Source: Deltaproteobacteria bacterium (GTDB lineage: Bacteria; Desulfobacterota; Desulfobaccia; Desulfobaccales; Desulfobaccaceae). From it: a stretch of 6,670 nt of DNA. The stretch spans positions 1-6,670 of the forward strand of contig VGSX01000200.1 in the NCBI GenBank assembly GCA_016874895.1, read 5' to 3'. Below, one piece after another: positions 1 through 5,232 of this stretch; the stretch's first letter is position 1, and every line of letters starts with the position of its first letter. Position numbers and translations under genes: made by a program. Below the pieces are notes generated by a model, which did not search any database, was not told where the DNA came from, and saw nothing but the letters and a program-made list of their open reading frames with translations.

Positions 1-426
1 GCCGATAATCTCCTGGGCGGCCACGGCCCGCTGGCGCAGTTGCAGATTTTCTTCGGCCAGGCGGGTCATCTCCAGGGCATTGCGCACGGTCAGGACTATT
101 TTATCGGCATGGGGAGGTTTTTCAATAAAGTCGTAGGCCCCCAGCCGAGTGGCCTTGACGGCGTTTTCGACGTTCCCGTAGGCCGAGACCATCACCACCG
201 GCAGCAGGGGCCGCTGCTCTTTCACCTGCTGCAGCACCTCCAGGCCGTCCATGCCGGGGAGGGCGATATCCAGAAATACCAGGTCCGGCGTTTCCTCCTC
301 CACCACGTGGAGGGCGGTCTCCCCGTCCGGGGCAGTGAGCACCTCAAAGCCTTCATCCTGCAAGATGCCTGAAATAGTCTGCACTATGGACGGTTCGTCG
401 TCCACCACCAGAATAGTTCTGGCCAT
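1..426 (-). CDS. NtrX/NtrC-type response regulator, receiver domain (3' part outside window)
   Basis: The 142 visible codons form a complete CheY-like receiver domain, which takes a phosphoryl group from a partner histidine kinase. The protein starts MARTILVVDDEPSI. Visible landmarks are the acidic pair D9-D10, the phospho-acceptor D53 in LVFLDIALPGMDG, the switch residue S81 in VVMVSAYG, and K103 in AYDFIEKP. A helical linker (LAEENLQLRQ) follows, and the reading frame leaves the window at EIIG. That is how the sigma54-interacting AAA+ domain of NtrC/NtrX regulators normally begins, so the full protein is probably a sigma54-dependent activator of about 450-480 residues; this part is inferred, as no AAA+ or DNA-binding residue is visible. 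ATG at 426-424 is chosen because it places the receiver beta-1 strand at the usual position. There is no clear Shine-Dalgarno sequence. It lies 187 bp downstream of the NtrY-like kinase gene on the same strand, its likely partner. Confidence 0.93.
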   Translation of the reverse strand, partial: MARTILVVDDEPSIVQTISGILQDEGFEVLTAPDGETALHVVEEETPDLVFLDIALPGMDGLEVLQQVKEQRPLLPVVMVSAYGNVENAVKATRLGAYDFIEKPPHADKIVLTVRNALEMTRLAEENLQLRQRAVAAQEIIG

Positions 427-612
427 AACTCTTATTTCCCAAACCTTGTCAAACACATGAGAATGGTTTTAAAACCTCTAGGCTCACCAATTCCCGTTGA
501 GGAAAGCTCTGAAAAGTGGCCAGGCACAGTTTGGTGGAATATCGGATTCCGACGTGCACCTTGGGAACGAAGATAAGATATACCTTCGGAACCAGGAAGA
601 TGCCCGATTTTT
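427..612. other. Intergenic region between NtrY-like kinase and response regulator genes
   Basis: No gene is supported in this gap between two genes that are usually tightly linked. It holds a near-identical direct repeat, CCTTGGGAACGA at 559-570 and CCTTCGGAACCA at 583-594 (10 of 12 bases identical, 24-bp period). It also has a small inverted repeat TCGGA-T-TCCGA at 542-552, a GTGCAC palindrome at 554-559, and a 12-bp palindrome at 465-476. No G+C-rich hairpin followed by a T-run is visible, so read-through from the kinase gene into the regulator gene is plausible. The cluster of short repeats looks like a decayed extragenic repeat element, but I cannot assign it to a known family. Confidence 0.5.
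465..476. promoter_or_regulatory. 12-bp perfect palindrome upstream of the response regulator
   Basis: GGTTTTAAAACC is perfectly self-complementary and lies about 40 bp before the regulator's ATG. Its position would suit an operator for a dimeric regulator or a site near an internal promoter. On the minus strand AAACC is followed downstream by GGTTT (446-442), which could form an alternative weak hairpin. Function is unproven, and a single AT-rich palindrome of this length can arise by chance. Confidence 0.3.
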
Positions 613-668
613 ACTAACCACTGACCACTGACCCCTGCCCACTTTCTCCTGGCCCCTGACCACTGTCC
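613..668 (-). repeat. Array of eight degenerate 7-bp tandem repeats, consensus GGNCAGK (minus strand)
   Basis: Read on the plus strand in strict 7-base steps the units are ACTAACC, ACTGACC, ACTGACC, CCTGCCC, ACTTTCT, CCTGGCC, CCTGACC and ACTGTCC, that is MCTGNCC with one poor unit (ACTTTCT). A possible ninth, poorly matching unit follows at 669-675. The array covers the stop codon and final codons of the NtrY-like kinase gene. Because 7 is not a multiple of 3, the protein period is seven residues per three units, visible as GDSGQGP then GESGQGS then VVSG. Heptameric short tandem repeats of this general kind are known from cyanobacteria (STRR sequences); whether this array is related to them is not shown here. 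Confidence 0.85.
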
Positions 669-2920
669 CCTGCGTGAACCGCGGCCCGATCCCTGAGATC
701 CAACGGCAGCTCAATAATAAAGCGGCTGCCCCGGGGCCGGTTGTCCTCCACCCGGATGCAGCCATGGTGTTCGGAGATGACAGCCTTGGCAATGGCTAAC
801 CCCAGACCGGTGCCGGAAAGTTTGGTGGAGAAGTATGGTTCAAAAATGCGGTCCTTGTCCCTGTCAGGGATTCCCTGGCCGTCATCGGCCACCTCAACCC
901 TGATCCGCCCCCCTGACTCATCTTCAACGCTGCTGATCTGAATGTGCCCCTGGTGGTGGACGGAAGCGATGGCGTTATCCAGCAGATTTATCAGAACCCG
1001 TTTGAACTGCTCCCGGTCCAGGGGCATGAGGGGCAATCGGGAATCCAGGCGGATTTCAAACTCTACCTGCGATTCGCTCTCCTGATACAAGACCAGGGTT
1101 TCCCGGATAAGCCCATTGATATCCTCAGCGGCCAGGGTGAGATGGGGCAGACGGGCGAAACGGGAAAACTCGTTAACCAGATTTTTCAGGTCTTCCACCT
1201 GATTGACGATCATTTGAGTGCACTCCCGGAGAACCTGATTATCATCGCCGAGTTTTTCCCCGTAACGCCGCCACAGCCGTTGGGCCGACAATTGTATGGG
1301 GGTCAGGGGATTTTTGACCTCATGGGCAATGCGCCGGGCCACCTCGCGCCAGGCCGCCACCCGCTGGGCCCGATACAACTCCGTCATATCCTCCAAGACC
1401 AGCACCATGCCCACGTACTGCCCGGTTTCATCCTTTAAAACCGTGGTTTTCACCGAAAGCGTGAGGGCCTGGGAGGCCAGACTGAGCTGCAGCGGTTTTT
1501 CCAGGGATCCCCGAGTCCGGTGACGGGCTTCGGTCATGATATCGGTCAGTTTCTGGCCATCGGCCCCAGGGAAAAGGTGGCGTATGTCCTGTCCCAGTGC
1601 TTCTCGGGCTTCCACCCCAAAGATCATCTCAACGGAATGGTTCATCGTGGTCACCCGGTCCCTGGCATCCACGGAGATAACCCCTGCCGCCACATTTTTT
1701 AGGATAATCTCCATATAGCGCCGACGGGCTTCCAATTCCTCGTTTTTCTGCGATAATTCTCGATTGGCGGAATCCAGTTGGCTGCGGCTCTGCTGCAAAT
1801 CCTGGGTCATTTTATTGAAAGATTGGACCAGGAAGCCGATCTCGTCCCGTCCTTCCTGGTTAATATGAATGTTATAGTCACCGTCCGCCACTTTCAAGGT
1901 GCCCTCGGCTAACTGACGGATGGGGGTGGTAATTTCCCGGGCCATGTACATGCCCAACCACACTGCGGACATGAGCACCAGCAGGGTCACGGCGCCCAGA
2001 GCCACGTAGCGGCTCACCCGCACCGGCCGCAAGAGGTACTGCAACCGCCGCACTTCGGAGACCCCTTCCCGGATATCGGCTGCCTGTTTCAGGGCCGGTC
2101 CGGGGATCAATTGGCTGACAACTAAAAAAACCTCAGGCTGCAGGGACGCTCCGGGCAAGGCAAGGGGAAAAATCCCCCGGATCATTTCACCGTTCATTTC
2201 CACCTGGCGGTGAACCTGACGGTCATCCAACTTCTTGAGCAATTCAAAGACTTCCTGGTCGGTGTTGACCACCCCCATGTCGGCCTCGCTACTCACCAGC
2301 CGGCGGCCATCAATGGAAAACACCTCGAGATTTTCCAGGCTATATTCCTTCCGGCTTTCCTGCAAAAAATCTTTCAGGGCTACTTCGTCAAACCCCAACA
2401 GACCCCGCTCCTGAATAATGCGGCCCAGTAATTGCCCGCAGACCAGGACCTTTCGCTCCATGCCGCGGAAATATGATTGACCCAGGGATACGGCATTGGT
2501 CAAAGACCTCTCCACCTGCGTGTTGAGCTGATATTCGGTCCGACCGGAGATAAACTCAAAAGCCACGAAAGACATGAGCAAGGTGGGCAGCAGAGAGAGA
2601 AAAACAAAGGTCAGCACCAGGCGGATGCGCAGCTTGGAACCGAAGATCTTCTGCCGCCGCTCCAGGATAAGCTTAGCCAGGTTCCGGAAAACCAGAAAAG
2701 TCAATAAAAGCAGCAGGATGGTGTTGATATTCACCAGGCCGAAGGCCAGCAGGCTGTCTGTAATGGACTCGCCCCGCTGCCGCACCAGACGGACTTCCAC
2801 CAGGGTGATGGTGATGACCAGCAGAATGATAATCCCGATGATCAGCTTTTCTCTCTGGCGACGTTTGGTTTCGCCTTTCTTATCCTGGAGCGCCGTTTCT
2901 TGAGGGGGGAAAAGCATCAT
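614..2920 (-). CDS. ntrY: NtrY-like transmembrane sensor histidine kinase
   Basis: This 768-residue inner-membrane kinase senses a signal, autophosphorylates a histidine and passes the phosphate to a response regulator, probably the one encoded just downstream. Order of parts: a basic cytoplasmic N-terminus; membrane segments at about 26-43, 57-78 and 99-123; a periplasmic sensor of about 180 residues; a fourth membrane segment at 306-327; HAMP (328-378); a short coiled coil; PAS (400-513); HisKA with H533 in RRIAHEVKNPLTPIQLSAQR, wording typical of NtrY; and HATPase with the N-box around N649, DDGQGIP at 679-685, FEPYFSTK at 693-700 and GTGLGLA at 703-709. All catalytic motifs are intact. 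The start ATG overlaps the stop of the upstream kinase gene by ATGA, so translational coupling is likely; a second ATG follows at once. The catalytic domain ends near residue 740. The last ~28 residues are a Gly/Ser/Gln-rich tail, largely made by a 7-bp repeat array that also supplies the TAG stop. Confidence 0.95.
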   Translation of the reverse strand: MMLFPPQETALQDKKGETKRRQREKLIIGIIILLVITITLVEVRLVRQRGESITDSLLAFGLVNINTILLLLLTFLVFRNLAKLILERRQKIFGSKLRIRLVLTFVFLSLLPTLLMSFVAFEFISGRTEYQLNTQVERSLTNAVSLGQSYFRGMERKVLVCGQLLGRIIQERGLLGFDEVALKDFLQESRKEYSLENLEVFSIDGRRLVSSEADMGVVNTDQEVFELLKKLDDRQVHRQVEMNGEMIRGIFPLALPGASLQPEVFLVVSQLIPGPALKQAADIREGVSEVRRLQYLLRPVRVSRYVALGAVTLLVLMSAVWLGMYMAREITTPIRQLAEGTLKVADGDYNIHINQEGRDEIGFLVQSFNKMTQDLQQSRSQLDSANRELSQKNEELEARRRYMEIILKNVAAGVISVDARDRVTTMNHSVEMIFGVEAREALGQDIRHLFPGADGQKLTDIMTEARHRTRGSLEKPLQLSLASQALTLSVKTTVLKDETGQYVGMVLVLEDMTELYRAQRVAAWREVARRIAHEVKNPLTPIQLSAQRLWRRYGEKLGDDNQVLRECTQMIVNQVEDLKNLVNEFSRFARLPHLTLAAEDINGLIRETLVLYQESESQVEFEIRLDSRLPLMPLDREQFKRVLINLLDNAIASVHHQGHIQISSVEDESGGRIRVEVADDGQGIPDRDKDRIFEPYFSTKLSGTGLGLAIAKAVISEHHGCIRVEDNRPRGSRFIIELPLDLRDRAAVHAGDSGQGPGESGQGSVVSG

Positions 2921-4773
2921 GCAGGCTCATTAAGGCCGGCGGGCAGGGTGACGGCAAAGGTGGTCCCTTTTCCCTTAGTACTCTCCACCGTGATGAATCC
3001 GTAATGATCTTCGATGATTTTGTTGATTACCGCCAATCCCAGACCGGTTCCGGTCTTTTTCGTGGTAAAAAAAGGATTAAAAATGTCCTGAATTATTTCC
3101 GGTTCGATGCCTTTGCCGGTGTCGGTGACTGACAGACGGACCTGGCCGTCCAGGGAGTCCGTGGTCAGGGTAATTTTCCCGCCGGAGTCAATGGCCTCCA
3201 GGGAATTTTTAATTAAATTAATGAGGACCTGTTTCATCTGGTTGGGGTCAAAGTACACCCGGGGAAGATTGCTGTCCAGGTTGACGGCCAAGTGAATATT
3301 GTTTTCCTTGGCTGTCTCTTGCATCATGGTGGCCACCTCCTGGACCAGTTCGTTCAGGTCGGCCTCTTGTTTATCCGGGGCTGCGGGACGGGTGAAATCC
3401 CGCAACTCCCCCAAAAAATATTCCAGGCGTTTTACTTCATCGGCTATGATGTGCAGCTTGGCACTGGCCGACTCAGGAATTTCCGGACTTCTCTCCAGTT
3501 GACGGGCAAAACCGCCGATGACCATTAACGGGTTTTTTATTTCATGACTCACGTAAGCCGCAGCCTCACCCACCGCAGCAAATCTCTCGGAACGCAGCAG
3601 GCGTGCGTGGCTCTGGCGCAATTCTTCGGTCTTATGTTGGACTTCCTGGGTCAATACCCGATTCCAGCTATATGCTGCGCCGATGAGCAGATACCCGACG
3701 CCCATTAGAAGCAGCAGAAAGAAGCCCACCATCAAACCCTGGTCCACTTGAAACCTATGCACTAAACCAGATACTTCCTCCACCGGGGCTACGACTCCCA
3801 CTCCCCAAATATTATGATTCAAACCCTCCTGGTCCAAAAGGCCCCGGATCATACCTTTATCAAAGCGTATGGGTGTATAAGCAATCAGTTTCTTCATCTG
3901 ACCGAGCTTTTCCCGGTGCCAGCCGGAATAATACCAATCCGTGCCCTCCTGTCCCTGAAGGAGATGGTTTTTGACTAACTCTTCGATTTTAGCAAAGGAG
4001 AGCGCCGGGTTGCGCTCCTGCCGGACTTTGATATGGTCCCGGCCGATGAAACTTTCTTCAAAATGGCCCAAAAAGACGCCGTCCTGGTCGACGATCCAGG
4101 CATAGCCGGTCTCCCCGGATTGCACGTCTTCGATCACCATCTGACTGATGAAAAAGGGATCGATGATAATCCGTAAAACCCCATGGAACCCTATTTTTGT
4201 TCCTGTTAAGGATTCATGCTCATCCAGATAAAGGGGGGTCAGGAGGGACATGAGCCGGCGGCCTTCCCAGGGGGATTCCGCCGCCGGGACAACCTTGGTC
4301 AACAACAACTTATTCCGGTGGGACCCATCCCTGGCCCAGGCGAGATAATCTTCGTTCAGGGGCGCTGCTTCTTCCGAGTCAGAGGCTGACCTGACCCGGT
4401 AACTCTGCCGCAAATTACCGGCGGCATCATATTCCCTTATTTCCAATAAGCCGAAATTTTTAAGGTTTTCAACTTGTAAGGTGATGAATGACTCAAAATG
4501 CTTTCTCGTTAAGGCCTCCACCTGGTAAGCCTGGGCGTAGCTCACCAGTTGATATTCCAAGAAATCTATGTATACCTCGACATTGTCGGCTATTTTACGG
4601 GCCAGCATCAGTTGCTGCTGATTAAACTGCTCCGTGATGATATTCTCCATCTTTTTCCCGGCCCAGAGCCAGAGATAGAAAAGGCCCAGGGAGATGAGCA
4701 GGGTCGTGATGAGGATGGTGGCCACCACCGTGCGGACCCGCAACTGACTTAACCGCAGAAATAAATTGTTCAT
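2917..4773 (-). CDS. Cache-type sensor histidine kinase
   Basis: With the chosen start this is a 618-residue membrane kinase. It has one N-terminal membrane segment (about 13-37) and a large periplasmic sensor (about 40-345) resembling a double Cache domain; the stretch ETGYAWIVDQDGVFLGH is characteristic. A second membrane segment (346-370) is followed by a short coiled coil (about 375-400) rather than HAMP or PAS. HisKA follows with H410 in YVSHEIKNPLMVIGG, then HATPase with N523 in LINLIKNSLEAI, DTGKGI from 551, NPFFTTKK from 566 and GTGLGLA at 575-581. All catalytic motifs are present, so it should be active. The ligand is unknown; Cache domains usually bind small molecules such as amino or organic acids. 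An ATG at 4818 would add 15 residues, but it lies within the promoter-like sequence at 4837-4809 and has no ribosome site, so I prefer 4773; that site also lacks a strong Shine-Dalgarno. The gene is first in the operon and ends in an ATGA overlap with the NtrY-like gene. Confidence 0.93.
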   Translation of the reverse strand: MNNLFLRLSQLRVRTVVATILITTLLISLGLFYLWLWAGKKMENIITEQFNQQQLMLARKIADNVEVYIDFLEYQLVSYAQAYQVEALTRKHFESFITLQVENLKNFGLLEIREYDAAGNLRQSYRVRSASDSEEAAPLNEDYLAWARDGSHRNKLLLTKVVPAAESPWEGRRLMSLLTPLYLDEHESLTGTKIGFHGVLRIIIDPFFISQMVIEDVQSGETGYAWIVDQDGVFLGHFEESFIGRDHIKVRQERNPALSFAKIEELVKNHLLQGQEGTDWYYSGWHREKLGQMKKLIAYTPIRFDKGMIRGLLDQEGLNHNIWGVGVVAPVEEVSGLVHRFQVDQGLMVGFFLLLLMGVGYLLIGAAYSWNRVLTQEVQHKTEELRQSHARLLRSERFAAVGEAAAYVSHEIKNPLMVIGGFARQLERSPEIPESASAKLHIIADEVKRLEYFLGELRDFTRPAAPDKQEADLNELVQEVATMMQETAKENNIHLAVNLDSNLPRVYFDPNQMKQVLINLIKNSLEAIDSGGKITLTTDSLDGQVRLSVTDTGKGIEPEIIQDIFNPFFTTKKTGTGLGLAVINKIIEDHYGFITVESTKGKGTTFAVTLPAGLNEPA

Positions 4774-4808
4774 TATTTGACCGGAAGAATTATACAAATT
4801 AATATTTA

Positions 4809-4837
4809 ATATTACCATTGCGGCTAAACTTGTGCAA
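4809..4837 (-). promoter_or_regulatory. Candidate sigma70 promoter for the two-kinase operon
   Basis: On the minus strand, TTGCAC (4837-4832) and TAATAT (4814-4809) are separated by exactly 17 bp, with one and two mismatches to the TTGACA/TATAAT consensus. Transcription would begin near 4802, giving a leader of about 30 bases before the ATG at 4773. The surrounding sequence is strikingly AT-rich compared with the genes. A further TATAAT lies just downstream at about 4790-4795 but has no well-spaced -35 partner. No sigma54 -24/-12 pair with correct spacing was found. The site begins about 50 bp past the 3' end of the group II intron remnant. Confidence 0.6.
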
Positions 4838-4885
4838 GTAAGAGTTTCCTTGTATCACGTTAAGGAACAGGAGTTCAGCCCCTTT

Positions 4886-4955
4886 GTTCGAGTAGCTCAG
4901 CCATTCGGCTTCTGCCCTCACAGATACGGACGTGAGCCTTTCCCGCATCCGGTTC
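4886..4955 (-). ncRNA. Group II intron domains V and VI, degenerate
   Basis: Positions 4955-4923 (minus) resemble the 33-34 nt catalytic domain V: GAACCGGATGCGGGAAAGG followed by CTCACGTCCGTATC, then the usual TGTGAGGG. The lower stem GAACCGGA against TCCGTATC pairs except at positions 3 and 4, inside the region of the catalytic triad. The upper stem around the GAAA loop no longer pairs well (GCGG against GCTC). Domain VI is represented by AGCC-GAAT-GGCT (4910-4899) and ends in CTACTCGAAC. These mismatches suggest a catalytically dead relic. Identification rests on recalled consensus, not on a covariance model search. Confidence 0.65.
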
Positions 4956-4963
4956 TTCCTGCA

Positions 4964-5118
4964 GAAACCGTCCATCCCAAGTTTCACCACATAATGGGTG
5001 AACCCCAGAAATGAAAGGTTTCCGGACGCCTTTGGCCTCGCTTGAGACACTTGCCCCGGGCAGACTTGCCAAATTCCAGGAGCCGGGTCTTATCTTCGTG
5101 GCTATTCAGGCCGAACTT
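4964..5118 (-). pseudogene. Fragment of group II intron reverse transcriptase/maturase, frameshifted
   Basis: From 5118 the minus strand encodes KFGLNSHEDKTRLLEFGK, then KRGQRRPETFHF. This matches the C-terminal part of the RT domain of group II intron proteins, whose usual wording is KFGLELHPEKTRLIEFGR, then GKPETFDFLGFTH. Near 5006-5009 one base appears to be missing: the first frame continues as WGSPIMW and stops, while the next frame resumes FLGFTHYVVKLGMDGF exactly where expected. The similarity then ends at domain V. The YADD active site, thumb remainder, maturase and any endonuclease domains are absent, so no functional protein can be made. An 83-codon open frame over 5050-4799 is only an artefact of this relic and should not be annotated as a gene. 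Confidence 0.8.
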
Positions 5119-5232
5119 GCCTGATCTGCTGGTCAGTTCAAAACCGCCGGGCCTCCCTATTTGCCAGTAGGCCTGTTGAATCCGATGAATAGCTTATTTG
5201 TAAGATAATAAAATAGGGAGAAAGAAAAAAAA

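Larger units (their letters stand above)
4886..5161 (-). mobile_element. Degenerate group II intron remnant (3' portion)
   Basis: Group II introns are self-splicing retroelements whose RT/maturase is encoded within domain IV and followed by RNA domains V and VI. Here, on the minus strand, a piece of RT ends abruptly at 4964 and domains V and VI follow about 9 bp later. Everything between, including the maturase (X) domain and the end of the protein gene, has been deleted. No 5' intron domains are seen upstream: 5162-5232 is AT-rich and featureless apart from a T-run after the preceding gene's stop. The 3' end is placed near 4886-4890 from the CTACTCGAAC that follows the domain VI hairpin. The 5' limit is uncertain; NREARRF at 5161-5141, in another frame, resembles the stretch between RT motifs 5 and 6. 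The element cannot move by itself. Confidence 0.75.

Noticed and set aside
424..452. Perfect TTGACA at 452-447 (minus) as a -35 box for the response regulator
   Set aside because: No -10 element lies at a 16-18 bp spacing, and any start would fall inside the coding sequence.
944..1438. Long plus-strand open frames inside the NtrY-like gene, including one of 164 codons
   Set aside because: They are antisense shadows of a GC-rich gene and show no recognisable domain or ribosome site.
4832..4851. Sigma54-type promoter using TTGCA upstream of the Cache kinase
   Set aside because: The GG and GC elements are 12 bp apart instead of 10, so the site does not fit.
4881..4960. Possible tRNA-like sequence on the plus strand (AGTAGCTCAG resembles a D-arm)
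   Set aside because: No matching acceptor stem, anticodon arm or T-arm can be drawn, and the sequence is explained as the complement of domains V-VI.
4799..5050. An 83-codon minus-strand open frame upstream of the Cache kinase
   Set aside because: Its first third is the frameshifted RT motif FLGFTH and the rest runs through group II intron domains V-VI and the promoter region, so it is a by-product of the relic rather than a gene.
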